From Calothrix anomala FACHB-343 (GTDB lineage Bacteria > Cyanobacteriota > Cyanobacteriia > Cyanobacteriales > Nostocaceae), in NCBI RefSeq assembly GCF_014696435.1, contig NZ_JACJQG010000010.1:1-64000 (forward strand): 64,000 nt of DNA. Reading direction: 5' to 3'. Position 1 is the first letter of the stretch. Each line of letters starts with the position of its first letter. Below, piece by piece: positions 36,113-44,903 of the stretch. The position numbers and the translations under genes are program-made. The notes below the pieces were generated by a model that was not told where the DNA came from, searched no databases, and saw only the letters and a list, made by a program, of their open reading frames with translations.

Positions 36113-37378
36113 ATGTTGAAGAAGTTTGCGTTTAATTGCTTAGGAAACTTTAACGCTGCTTTTGGAATGGTGTCTTTGACTGCTATTGCTTTAGGCACTG
36201 TAGCAACTTTTTCTGGTTTGGGCTTATTGTACTTAGCTAAGGGCGGATTCCCAATAGTTGAGAAAGAACGCTCTGAACAAATTGCACATATTGGCACTGG
36301 TGCTATTGTATTAGGCTTTACCGGAATTATTCTTGCTTCCTTGGGCGGTGCTTTCTTAAGCATTGTTGAAGAATCGGAGGAAACTAATTCGAGTAGAGAA
36401 ACTGCAAAAATAGCTGACATAAAACCGCTTGTATTAACAAAAGCTGAGAACTCTGAAAAATCTGATTTTCTGCCTTCAATTTACACTTACATAGTGATGA
36501 AATTTGAAGTAAATCCTGATTCAAAGTGCTTCGTTGTTTCTAGATTTGAGGAAGAACCATATCGGAAATTCGTACTTTACGAAGAATTACGTTCTCACCA
36601 AATTGACGACTTGGCAGTAATCTATGATGAAACAGATCCAGACAGATTAATTGGACAAACCTTCTCCTCATATAAACCTTTACCTTGTGAAGCTTTAGAG
36701 GAGCATTTAGATATACACCGACGCTATGTTAATGCAGTTAATAGCGAAGAATTTAGTTCTTGCTATTTGCGAGTATGTGCTGGGTGTAAGTTACTGCATG
36801 GTGCCAATAATATTGTTTGTGGGATTCATCCACATGGATGGTTTGAAAATGGTTGCTGTCCAGATAAACAATGGGATGACCGTAAGGCGTTGTTTCCATT
36901 TGAAGATGATGCTGTTGTCGAAAATTTAAATAGAGAAATATCGTCCAATCAAGCGAATATTTACAAATTTTACGGCAATCTTATCTTGTGGGATGAATAC
37001 GCTAACCGTAGGTTTTCTTTTTCTTATTCTGGTATCTTGCTTAAACATTCTGACAGACTGCTTGAGCTTGGTATGGAAGCAACACTTCTTGCTTACATCC
37101 AGTATTTCCGTACTCGAAATGTAGTGGTCTTTGACTACGTAGCATCAGGACAAGTTTTAGAGTTTGCAAAGGAACTTAAGGGCATAGCTCAAATCGAAGT
37201 TGATGGTGATGAAATATCTATCTTTTTTGATATATATGCGCCCTGTCATCGCTTTCGTCGTGATGGTGTATCGCTGCATCCCTACTCAACTTTCGTTCCT
37301 CAAGAACTCAGATATAACTACAACTTGGTTAGCTACGTTAACTACCTTAAGAGTAAAAAATCTGGAGTATTGAGATAA
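36113..37378 (+). CDS. Membrane protein with large C-terminal cytoplasmic-type domain
   Basis: 421 aa. Strong ribosome-binding site GGAGGG 9 bases before the ATG. Two N-terminal membrane helices lie at about 18-42 and 58-82 (IGTGAIVLGFTGIILASLGG). The remaining 300 residues contain several cysteines in a row (SSCYLRVCAGCKLLHGANNIVCGIHPHGWFENGCC region), which could bind zinc. No known family recognised. It stands alone between the tRNA-like gene and another membrane protein gene; a 270-base spacer upstream suggests its own promoter. Confidence 0.55.
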   Translation: MLKKFAFNCLGNFNAAFGMVSLTAIALGTVATFSGLGLLYLAKGGFPIVEKERSEQIAHIGTGAIVLGFTGIILASLGGAFLSIVEESEETNSSRETAKIADIKPLVLTKAENSEKSDFLPSIYTYIVMKFEVNPDSKCFVVSRFEEEPYRKFVLYEELRSHQIDDLAVIYDETDPDRLIGQTFSSYKPLPCEALEEHLDIHRRYVNAVNSEEFSSCYLRVCAGCKLLHGANNIVCGIHPHGWFENGCCPDKQWDDRKALFPFEDDAVVENLNREISSNQANIYKFYGNLILWDEYANRRFSFSYSGILLKHSDRLLELGMEATLLAYIQYFRTRNVVVFDYVASGQVLEFAKELKGIAQIEVDGDEISIFFDIYAPCHRFRRDGVSLHPYSTFVPQELRYNYNLVSYVNYLKSKKSGVLR

Positions 37379-37657
37379 ATAAGGAAGTTTCTAAAAGCTG
37401 TGGGTGTAAGTTAGAAAAACCGCATTTCGCATTTTTGCAATTTCTGTATTTTGAATTAATAATCTCTAGAATTCAGCATCTGCAAATTTTGGAAAACTTA
37501 GTTCATCTAATTGCTTAAAAAGGCAATTTACCCTCCTTCCTCCTGCTATTGCTTGGGATACGTATAAAAGCTTTCACTCAGTACGGGGGTTTCCCCCGCT
37601 ACTGGGTGGTAAGTCGCTATAACGCCGCCCATCAGTAATTCATGGAGGAACCACATT
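37379..37657 (+). promoter_or_regulatory. Structured leader upstream of the 37658 gene
   Basis: The 279-base spacer ends in two hairpins close to the next gene. One is CGGGGGTTTCCCCCG (37584-37598). The second pairs TACTGGGTGG (37600-37609) with CCGCCC (37625-37630) and CAGTA (37633-37637), with a two-base bulge. A GGAGGA ribosome-binding site follows 9 bases before the ATG. The first hairpin is not followed by a T-run, so a translational or RNA-stability leader is as likely as a terminator. Confidence 0.45.
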
Positions 37658-38164
37658 ATGTCTGCTTTTGCAATATCGCCTTTTGTGCAATCTGTTAACG
37701 ATGTTTTGTTTCCAATCGAGTTGTTTTTGATGATCTTCCCAATTTTGTACGCTATCTTTGTCCCTGCTCAATCAGTATCACTTCAAGTTAGTAATAGCGT
37801 TGGGGTGATTCCTGAAGAGTTGCCAGTTTTGGAAACTCATGGGGATTTGACTGGTGTTAATGCTGTTTCTGTTCGGGAAGAATTTTCTAAACCAGAATCT
37901 TCCATTATTGAAACTGTGCCGCCAGTTGTTGAAACTGGGGTTGCGGATGAAGCTAGACAGCTTGTGCTGGTAGACGTTAAGGAAGAAAGGAAGAAGCTTT
38001 TGGATTTAGGTGCGCGGAAGCTGCGACAGTTCTGCAAAGAACGCCGAATCCAAGGCTCTTCTACCGTCTACAACCGTAAAAAACTTGATGGACTCGTTGA
38101 CTTTCTAATCGCGCAACAAGTGACCTCTGCTCAAGTGGTCGAGTGTGTGGAAATGCTTGCTTAG
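37658..38164 (+). CDS. Membrane-anchored protein with SAP-like C-terminal domain
   Basis: 168 aa. An N-terminal hydrophobic stretch (LFPIELFLMIFPILYAIFVPA, 21 residues shown in part) anchors the protein. A Pro/Glu/Val-rich linker leads to a basic C-terminal module of about 55 residues (ARKLRQFCKERRIQG, then RKKLDGLVDFLIA) that resembles SAP/Rho-N-like helix-extended-helix domains, which bind nucleic acids. It could tether plasmid DNA to the membrane. The family call is by pattern only. Confidence 0.5.
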   Translation: MSAFAISPFVQSVNDVLFPIELFLMIFPILYAIFVPAQSVSLQVSNSVGVIPEELPVLETHGDLTGVNAVSVREEFSKPESSIIETVPPVVETGVADEARQLVLVDVKEERKKLLDLGARKLRQFCKERRIQGSSTVYNRKKLDGLVDFLIAQQVTSAQVVECVEMLA

Positions 38165-38255
38165 AATTAAAATTTGGTGAAAAGCCTCGGTAAAAACTGG
38201 GATTGCAAAACTACTCCCTTGGGATAGGATAATACTTGCTTGATGACTCTTTCTA

Positions 38256-38708
38256 TTAAGGTTGAGCTTCTAAAATGCGTCCTATACTTCTTGGCGATAG
38301 TGTTGGTAAACCTCTCCTAGCGGCTTCTTCTGCTACCTGCATATGGTAGTGGTGCTTTGAGCGACTAGGTTTTCGGTTCTTGCTCCATTCGCTGATTTCG
38401 ACAATTTTGCTTGCCTCTGTACTTTTGCACTTCTTAGGTCTGCCTACGTTGACACCCAATACTTCATTAGCTTTTGCGATCGCTGAGTCCTGGGTTTCTG
38501 ACAAGATGGTACTTGATGTCCATCTTTTTTTCCACTTTGCTATTGAGTTTTCGGTTACACCAATCTCTTGGGCTAAAGCTACATATTTCTTGCCTTCGTT
38601 TAGCCCTAGCAGAATTTTAGCTCTTTTGCTAACTTCATCGCTGCTAGTTGCCGCTATGTGTTCTAGTGCTTGTTTTTCAAGAGAATTTAATATCTGAAGA
38701 TGAGGCAT
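38256..38708 (-). pseudogene. Orphan IS630-type transposase N-terminal HTH (ORFA-like)
   Basis: 150 aa. It contains a helix-turn-helix region KRAKILLGLNEGKKYVALAQ, then GVTENSIAKWKKRW and GRPKKCK, and ends with RRGLPTLSPRSIGRILEAQP just where IS630-type transposases continue into the DDE catalytic domain. Nothing DDE-like follows downstream on the minus strand (38165-38255 is only 91 bases before the next gene end). It is therefore either a truncated IS630 relic or a domesticated regulator. No terminal inverted repeats or TA duplication were identified. Confidence 0.6.
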
Positions 38709-38803
38709 CTAAAAATTTACCCCTCTTTACTGTACAATTTTGCCAAATGGAATGAAGCCTGATATACTCTTTTTGTAGCGTTCATTTTTTCTAAAAACCC
38801 ACC

Positions 38804-38830
38804 CAAAGCCCTGGTGCAAACAGGGCTTTG
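38804..38830. other. 10-bp perfect hairpin between the IS630-like ORF and the ParB-like gene
   Basis: CAAAGCCCTG (38804-38813) and CAGGGCTTTG (38821-38830) form a perfect 10-bp stem with a 7-base loop. It lies in the roughly 520-base noncoding stretch 38709-39228. No T-run follows, so an intrinsic terminator is doubtful; an RNA element or protein-binding site is possible. The rest of that stretch holds a weak 80-codon frame at 38910-39152 (MSLASFTNLSFGRC start, no ribosome-binding site, no recognisable motif), which I do not accept as a gene. Confidence 0.45.
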
Positions 38831-39228
38831 AGGAGAAAACAAGCCCACTTGTTAGTAAAACAAGGCGGAACATTGTTTTGTCAATTTAATTAACTAGAGA
38901 CATCATATCATGAGTTTAGCCAGTTTTACAAATCTTTCTTTCGGTAGATGTATTTTTCCCAAAAATAACACCAAAAAATATCTCTTCAATGAAATTGGTT
39001 TTAAATGGGTTAATAATAATAGTTTTCTACTGCAAAAATTCTCTTCGGGAGATTGTTTGATAATTAATTATTCATTATTTACAAAAATTAATTATTTTCT
39101 AATAATAGCACTTTCATCCACTGTAGAAAGTGCCATCAGTCCTGCTGTTTGAGTTTTTCTACTTTCTGCTTAAGCTTTTCAAAATTGAACTTATCTTTTT
39201 TAGGCAATTTGTGACCCGGAGTATCAAT

Positions 39229-40413
39229 ATGTCTGAGGTGCATAGTCCGGCAATTGTATATATTTCTCCTGCGGAGTTGGTAGTTCATCCGAAGCTGATA
39301 GAAATATACGGTGAAAATGAGAACCGTCCCGCTTTGGAAAAAAGTATCTCAGAAAAAGGGATTTTGGAATCTTTAAAGGTATCTGCACGCACTGGTGTAA
39401 ATGTCGTCTTGGCAGGTAAGTGCCGATTGCAGATAGCCCGCCAGCTAGGGATTTCCTCTGTGAAAGTGGAATTTGTCGAGTCTAGTTCGCCTGAAGAGGA
39501 TTTGAAACTAGTACTTGACTTTAATCTTCACCGGGAAGGCGGAAAGACTCATTACCAAAAATTTCACGAAGGGCAGTACTGGGAGAGCGTACTTCGTCCC
39601 CAAGCGAAAGAAAGACAACGGGAAAGTGCCCGTCGTTTGAATGAAACGAAGTATTCAAATTTGAACACTTCGATAGATGATAATAAAACTCAATTAAATA
39701 AGAGTAAACCTGTGATTCGCGAGGTTTCAGAGAATCTAAGAATAAGTGTTGGCAGTTATCACAAGGGTAAAAAAGTATTTGAATATATTTCTCAATTAAG
39801 AGAACTGCAAAAATTTAAGGCAGTTGTGGCACTGGAGGCGGAATTTAACCGGAGTATTGATGCAGCGTACAAGTTTGTTTGCAATCAAGATATCTGTGAC
39901 CAGGTTATAGAGCTGATTGAAGCAGATGAGATAGGTAGTATAAGTGATGGTATCGCTTGGATGCGGAATGGCGATCGCAATCCGTTTCGGCGTTTCCAAG
40001 TTGGTCAAGTATATCAATTTAAGGAAAGACTACGGACAGAGTTGGAAATCGTGGGGCGTGTTATTGGTATAACTAATGAATTTGTTGTGTTTGGATTGAG
40101 GAATTTAGTAAATATGAACCTAGAAATCGTGAATCTACGTCCGCGACAGATTGATGCAGAGTTGCAAGATGAACCATCTGCTGAACAGAGAGAAAGAATA
40201 CTTCACTTAATGGAAAAGTTTAGGGATGTTTTTCCAGTTCAGGTATCTTTAGCTGAATTGTTAAAACTACCAAATTTAACTGATAAAGAGGAGGTTTTAT
40301 TGCGGATGTATGAATCTGACGTATTTGAAAAAACTTGGGAGGACTACAAGAGCCAAATGCAAGCAATGGAAATGTCTACAAATAGAAAAAAGGATAATAT
40401 TCGTGCTGCATAG
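39229..40413 (+). CDS. ParB-like (ParB/Srx nuclease-domain) partition protein
   Basis: About 394 aa from ATG 39229, supported by GGAG 9 bases upstream; the frame is open to 39130 but that part is Phe/Leu-rich and unlike ParB. The N-terminal ParB/Sulfiredoxin fold includes ELVVHPKLIEIYG, SISEKGILESLKVS, VLAGKCRLQIARQLG and a DFNLHREGG segment (the ParB box-like EN.HREDL region). A helical middle could hold a DNA-binding HTH. No ParA gene is adjacent; the ParA-like pair lies 4.5 kb away, so this may be a stand-alone ParB-like regulator. A 26-bp near-palindrome lies inside the coding region. Confidence 0.72.
   Translation: MSEVHSPAIVYISPAELVVHPKLIEIYGENENRPALEKSISEKGILESLKVSARTGVNVVLAGKCRLQIARQLGISSVKVEFVESSSPEEDLKLVLDFNLHREGGKTHYQKFHEGQYWESVLRPQAKERQRESARRLNETKYSNLNTSIDDNKTQLNKSKPVIREVSENLRISVGSYHKGKKVFEYISQLRELQKFKAVVALEAEFNRSIDAAYKFVCNQDICDQVIELIEADEIGSISDGIAWMRNGDRNPFRRFQVGQVYQFKERLRTELEIVGRVIGITNEFVVFGLRNLVNMNLEIVNLRPRQIDAELQDEPSAEQRERILHLMEKFRDVFPVQVSLAELLKLPNLTDKEEVLLRMYESDVFEKTWEDYKSQMQAMEMSTNRKKDNIRAA
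39647..39672. repeat. 26-bp near-perfect palindrome inside the parB-like gene
   Basis: The left half CGAAGTATTCAAA is followed by TTTGAACACTTCG, a palindrome with one mismatch out of 13 pairs. The identical site, but perfectly palindromic, lies at 63087-63112 near the relaxase. An A/T-centred palindrome in a parB gene could be a partition (parS-like) site; this is inference. Confidence 0.6.
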
Positions 40414-40970
40414 GTAGCTGTGAGCAGTTAATCTAGCAGAGAATTTATCCCACAATTTAACGTTACCTAATAGATTAGCATCTCAATACTGATTGCAGTA
40501 CGAGTTCATATTTTGGGTGCCGAACTCGTATGGATATATTTGACTGTTTTTTGTTTTTAAATTCGTTGGTGAAGTGTAATTTCATCTTCACCCATTGTAC
40601 TAACTTCTGTCAGTTTTTGGTGACACTTTTAGGTGTTACTAGCTTTGCATTCTTATTCCAAAACTATTTTCTAGATTTAGTCACAACTTCGCTAGAACTG
40701 ACCTATTTAAATAGCTCTCAAAAAAAAGTTGGGTAGCCGCATTGTTGTTGGTGAAGCGTGTTGGACTAAATCTTAGCCTAAGCCTACGTGTGTCTAAGCC
40801 TAAACAAGTATAACCTCTGTTTGCTTTCAACCATGAGACGATTACCAGTCGCCTCCAACAAGCGGATAACCAACCGCTTCTTAATAAAACAAAAATTTCA
40901 AATTTAGGCTAACACATTTTGACCAACAGCGAGGCTACCTGATGCACTAAAACCATCAGGACAGTCACTC
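40414..40970. promoter_or_regulatory. Noncoding region with inverted repeats upstream of the primase gene
   Basis: 557 bases without a convincing gene (a 68-codon Phe/Leu-rich frame at 40530-40736 is probably chance). It contains a perfect 9-bp inverted repeat TACGAGTTC (40499-40507) / GAACTCGTA (40522-40530). Partly repeated CTAAGCCTA motifs occur near 40773-40805. A 7-bp hairpin CCTGATG (40938-40944) / CATCAGG (40954-40960) ends 10 bases before the primase start. It may hold control elements for replication or part of an origin; no clear iteron array was found. Confidence 0.4.
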
Positions 40971-43172
40971 ATGTTCCAAGAAGATTTCGGGGCAGATGTT
41001 GATAACAGGCCCCAATTAAGTCTTTCACAGCCTGCAAAAAAGAAAATCAAACCCCAGCTGCCCGCAGAATCTTTGGGTAAACGCTACGTAGAGCGTTTTT
41101 GGCATCCATTTGGGGCGATAGTTGCCCCTTCTTTAGTAGAAGGTGCAAAACCAGCATGGCGTACTATCGACCATTACCTGCAACCTTCCCAACTGTGGAA
41201 GCTGCACCAAGATAAGTCAAAATTAGTAGGTCTGCGCTTTGACAACACAACCCGTTACGGCACAATCGATTTAGACTTTTGTGGCGACTACCATAACATT
41301 GAATCTATAAATCGCATCAAAGCCGCACTAGAGGAAATTGGCATAGTCGATATCGTCATTCTCCAGTCCAGCTTTAGTGGTGGTTATCACTTGATTTTAA
41401 ACTTTGCATCTCCCCTGCCTACCTTTGCTTTAGCCTGCGCCTTAGAAATTACCTTGAAAAATGCAGGCTTTATCCTGCGTCAAGGACACCTAGAAATCTT
41501 CCCCAACACTAAACCATATAGTGCCAAACAAATAACCAACTACAAAGCCATCCGTTGTCCCATGCAACCGGGTAGTGGGTCATTTTTACTTGATGATGAC
41601 CTACAACCAATTAGCGACTCAGTTTCTATCTTCCTTGACTATTGCGATCGCGCGGCCAGTCGGCAAGATTTAACCAAATTAAAACGGGTAGCAAACAAAG
41701 CCAAAAAACAAATTGCACAGGAGAGATATCGTAAGCAAGAGTCTGCTGATGCTGCACAGTGGCGTGCCAACTGGGAAGAAATAATTGCGATCGGTTGGAC
41801 AGGACAAGGACAAACAAACACCCTTCTACAAATCTTTGCAGGCTACGGAATCGTCTTTCTAGACTTAAGAGGCGATAAATTAATCGAATTTTGCCTCTCC
41901 ACCGCAATTAACGCCCCTGGCTATAAGCAATATTGCCAACACCAACATGAAATCGAAGCTAGAGTACGGCATTGGGTAGAATGCACAATTCGTAACAAAT
42001 GGTACAGTGCCTATGTTAGTTATCCCGAACGGTTGTTGGGTACATTCGCCAACACATTTGCAGAAGCCATAGCAGGTGTTAGCAGGATCGATCAACCCAA
42101 AGATAACGTAATTTTATTTCACCGTCGTCACCAACTGAACTGGGAACGCAGCCAGCAAGCCCAAAGACGCATCCAGATAGTAGTAACAGCAATAGAGTGG
42201 GGTAGTGGATTACCAGCAGGGGCTACTGAACGGGCAAAAGCTATACGTGCTGAGTATAAACGCCGCTTTAACAAAACTGTCTCTCAAGAGACACTACAAA
42301 AGCACTTACATTTGTGGCATCCCACACGCTACATTTTAGACCCTTGGGCAGAAAATAGCTTAAACCCTTATCAATCAAGCGAGAACGGGCAATTTTACGA
42401 ATTTCACAGCTCATTTGTAAAACACGATACTCAAAATCCTTATGGAATAAGTAATTACGTTCATTCTTTCTATATGAAGGTTTTTTGTAAGTGTTTACCT
42501 CCTGCTGCTACAGCCCCCCAAGGGCTGGAGTCAGCAGAGGTAGTTGAACAACCCGATGTTTCTCAGGAACACTCACCTGTCATCCAGCCTGTAGAAAATC
42601 TGGAACTCATAAATTCTTCTAATACTGCTGAAATTAATTTAAATAAAACCACTAATCAATTAGAGAATTCAGTTCATACAAATATTTTACAATCAAATGA
42701 ATTCAGTTATGATCAGGATTTTATATACCTGTGTAGCTCCGGCACGTCGTCAAAAGTTGATAATCAAAACTTATCTAACACGGAGAATAACGGGCTGGGT
42801 GTAGTTTCGATACCTGCTGCGGTTCCACTAGAACAACCACTCCAAAATCCCAACAACGGCTTGCTGGGCGCATCTGTTGGTGAAGAGACTGCTGATGTTT
42901 CCTACCGCATTGAGGAACTCAAGCGAGTGACAAAACTACGGCTAATGGCTTTAACCCAAGCTAGGGCTAAGGTGCGCCAATACTGCGTAGTCACGGGACA
43001 TATTCTCGGCACTCAGGAACGCGATCGCTTAGAGCAACGTGCCAAAATGCAATTCTACCTCGATTCGGGTAACGAAACTTTAATTGCAGAAGCTAACGAG
43101 TGGGCGGCTGCCAATCCTGGATGTTTACCATTTTCGTTTGAGTTAGAGAGCGAAAAATTTTGGGAAAAATGA
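40971..43172 (+). CDS. AEP-type primase/primase-polymerase, candidate replication protein
   Basis: 733 aa. The archaeo-eukaryotic primase signature is visible: TIDLDF with D100 and D102, the SGGYHL motif with H140, and LEIFPN with E175, which takes the third acidic position as in many plasmid prim-pols. After it, residues about 260-335 (WTGQGQTNTLLQIFAGYG, then ARVRHWV) look like a primase C-terminal (PriCT-like) helical domain. The last 230 residues are low-complexity followed by a helical segment with TQARAKVRQYC. No helicase domain is fused. It is the best candidate for the plasmid's replication initiator or primer-maker in this window. Confidence 0.7.
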   Translation: MFQEDFGADVDNRPQLSLSQPAKKKIKPQLPAESLGKRYVERFWHPFGAIVAPSLVEGAKPAWRTIDHYLQPSQLWKLHQDKSKLVGLRFDNTTRYGTIDLDFCGDYHNIESINRIKAALEEIGIVDIVILQSSFSGGYHLILNFASPLPTFALACALEITLKNAGFILRQGHLEIFPNTKPYSAKQITNYKAIRCPMQPGSGSFLLDDDLQPISDSVSIFLDYCDRAASRQDLTKLKRVANKAKKQIAQERYRKQESADAAQWRANWEEIIAIGWTGQGQTNTLLQIFAGYGIVFLDLRGDKLIEFCLSTAINAPGYKQYCQHQHEIEARVRHWVECTIRNKWYSAYVSYPERLLGTFANTFAEAIAGVSRIDQPKDNVILFHRRHQLNWERSQQAQRRIQIVVTAIEWGSGLPAGATERAKAIRAEYKRRFNKTVSQETLQKHLHLWHPTRYILDPWAENSLNPYQSSENGQFYEFHSSFVKHDTQNPYGISNYVHSFYMKVFCKCLPPAATAPQGLESAEVVEQPDVSQEHSPVIQPVENLELINSSNTAEINLNKTTNQLENSVHTNILQSNEFSYDQDFIYLCSSGTSSKVDNQNLSNTENNGLGVVSIPAAVPLEQPLQNPNNGLLGASVGEETADVSYRIEELKRVTKLRLMALTQARAKVRQYCVVTGHILGTQERDRLEQRAKMQFYLDSGNETLIAEANEWAAANPGCLPFSFELESEKFWEK

Positions 43173-43258
43173 GGGACATCAGGCGGTAAGATGTTTGGTA
43201 TTTTAGACTTTAACTGCACAAAAAGAGGTGATTCAGCTTTACAGAAGTTATTATACTT

Positions 43259-43576
43259 GTGAGTAAAATTTGGTACAAAAATATAGAAGAAAATATGAAA
43301 GATATCTTAATGGAAAAACTGTTTAATCAAGCAGTTGAACCAATCTTCCAAGCCAACAATTTAACTAAATATTCAGCACTGAAACAAAGAGAGGATGAAT
43401 TTAAATCGTTGTTTCATATTGAATTAGCAGAATACGTGGACTCGAAAAGAGGATTTAATTTTTCTCTATTTATTCGTGATTTTTTAAGTGAAGATTCCTT
43501 GCCGTACAGGGACGCTATTCAACAAAAATATGGAAAGCGGGCAGCAGATTTGATTGGGGAATTAATTTGTATTTGA
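43259..43576 (+). CDS. Hypothetical protein
   Basis: 105 aa starting at GTG 43259; an internal ATG 11 codons on is possible. Mainly helical, without membrane segments or recognised motifs. It lies 86 bases after the primase gene in the same direction and may be cotranscribed. The 3' end converges with the Rpn gene. Confidence 0.45.
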   Translation: MSKIWYKNIEENMKDILMEKLFNQAVEPIFQANNLTKYSALKQREDEFKSLFHIELAEYVDSKRGFNFSLFIRDFLSEDSLPYRDAIQQKYGKRAADLIGELICI

Positions 43577-43646
43577 AAGCAAAAAAAAGTTGGCTAGTAG
43601 TTAGAATTTTATGACTATACGGCCAGCGTTCCGTGCAACTTTAACA

Positions 43647-44588
43647 CTATGTATTTGTATCTTCCTGACTTAATTGTTGCCCAAACTCAGATATTGAACC
43701 TGTAGTTACGGCTTTTTCTAACAATTGATTCAATAACTCAATGTCATATAATTCATTTAGTTTTTCTACTAATTCAGTAGGAACATCTTTAAATCGAATT
43801 GTTAGGATTTGAGCAATATATTTCTGGGTAGCTTTTGCTATACCTATGCGTTCTACGCTTGTTATGTATGCCATTTCTTGTTCAGCCTCAAAACGCTCCA
43901 ATTCTGCTTGAAAATTTAAGTCTAACTCCGGTGGTAGAGTCATTAATCTATCTAGCAACCGGAAGATTTGCTGGATTTTATCTCTACTATAGCCTAACTC
44001 ATACATTCGTTTAATTAAGCTCAACTTCCACTGCAAACGACCAGTTAAATCTTGAGTTGTCGCTTGTGTTCGCAGGTGCGCCATCACCAGAACGGCAAAA
44101 GGACTATCACTTTGTTCTAATTCTGACCAACGAGATTCATAGTCCAGTAGCTTGACAATGGGAAATTGAAGACTAAGGCGACATCCCCAACGACCATAAC
44201 TATACTCTTGTGGTCGCCAGTTGGCTTGATTATCCCCCAGAATTGCCAAGCTAACCACTTCTTGGTTATAACGGTCAAAGATTCTGTAGTGGTAAGAAAA
44301 CATCCGTTTAGGGAAGTTGGTATCTACTTGACTTTGGATTTCCAGGTGAATCAGCAACCAAGTTTCCTTTCCATCTTTTAGCCAAACTTTGATTAGCTTA
44401 TCGACGAATTGTTTACCAATTTCAGATTCTCTCATCAACTGCTGAAGTTCTTTCTCAAGGAATTCATAGCCTCTCTCCCAGTCAATTTTTGCTTGAATCT
44501 CTGGAAAGAAAAATGCAAGAAATGCTTCAAAATATTGTTCTACACCTTCCTTCCAAGCACCATCATAATCAGCTCGTACTTCACTCAT
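43647..44588 (-). CDS. Rpn-family recombination-promoting nuclease / PD-(D/E)XK transposase-like protein
   Basis: 313 aa. The N-terminus has the cyanobacterial Rpn/PDDEXK-transposase-like pattern: DYDGAWKEGVEQYFEAFLAFFFPE, cited in part, with YEFLEKELQ, KLIKVWLKDGKETWLLIHLEIQSQ in segments (the LIHLEIQ stretch carrying the E-x-Q nuclease core), and MFSYHYRIFDRY. Members are very common in Nostocales genomes. Rpn proteins cut DNA and raise RecA-independent recombination. The C-terminal third is helical. It is monocistronic and convergent with the upstream hypothetical gene. Confidence 0.75.
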   Translation of the reverse strand: MSEVRADYDGAWKEGVEQYFEAFLAFFFPEIQAKIDWERGYEFLEKELQQLMRESEIGKQFVDKLIKVWLKDGKETWLLIHLEIQSQVDTNFPKRMFSYHYRIFDRYNQEVVSLAILGDNQANWRPQEYSYGRWGCRLSLQFPIVKLLDYESRWSELEQSDSPFAVLVMAHLRTQATTQDLTGRLQWKLSLIKRMYELGYSRDKIQQIFRLLDRLMTLPPELDLNFQAELERFEAEQEMAYITSVERIGIAKATQKYIAQILTIRFKDVPTELVEKLNELYDIELLNQLLEKAVTTGSISEFGQQLSQEDTNT

Positions 44589-44903
44589 AGATTATTTCCG
44601 ATCAAAATATCATAATGCCTTTTTTTAAAGCCAAGTTAATTTAAACTACATAAAATTTATGACTAATTTACATATCAACAAATGTTGGTTTAATGTGGAA
44701 TTTTGTTGCTTGGCTTTTTGAGCAAGAGGTTACATAATCAAAGTAGTTTATTCAAAATAAATTAGGAAAATTTTATTGAGCGATATAGTTGCTAATTTTT
44801 TTATTTCATTAATTTAATTTATTGACTTTTTGTTTACAAATTTAAAAAATTAGATTGACATTAATCTAATACAACAAAGTTTAATCACTTTGTAAATAAT
44901 ATT
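44589..44903 (+). promoter_or_regulatory. Promoter/operator region of the ParA-like operon with two tandem inverted repeats
   Basis: 315 AT-rich bases between divergent genes. Close to the ParA start are two perfect 7-bp inverted repeats: TTAGATT (44850-44856) / AATCTAA (44863-44869), and ACAAAGT (44874-44880) / ACTTTGT (44887-44893), both with 6-base spacers. Two equal-spaced palindromes 11 bases before a ParA-like start suggest autoregulatory operators or a centromere-like site. Confidence 0.5.

Noticed and set aside
38910-39152. 80-codon plus-strand frame upstream of the ParB-like gene
   Set aside because: No ribosome-binding site, very Phe/Asn/Lys-rich AT-driven composition, and no recognisable motif; it overlaps the extended, unlikely start of the ParB-like frame.
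39130-39228. N-terminal extension of the ParB-like protein
   Set aside because: The extension is Phe/Leu-rich and unlike ParB; the ATG at 39229 has GGAG upstream and begins the conserved fold.
40530-40736. 68-codon frame between ParB-like and primase genes
   Set aside because: Begins at the end of an inverted repeat, low-complexity hydrophobic sequence, no motif or ribosome-binding site.
42505-42545. GC-rich hairpin (CTGCTG...CAGCAG) inside the primase gene
   Set aside because: Lies within coding sequence in a low-complexity linker; probably a codon effect rather than a regulatory site.
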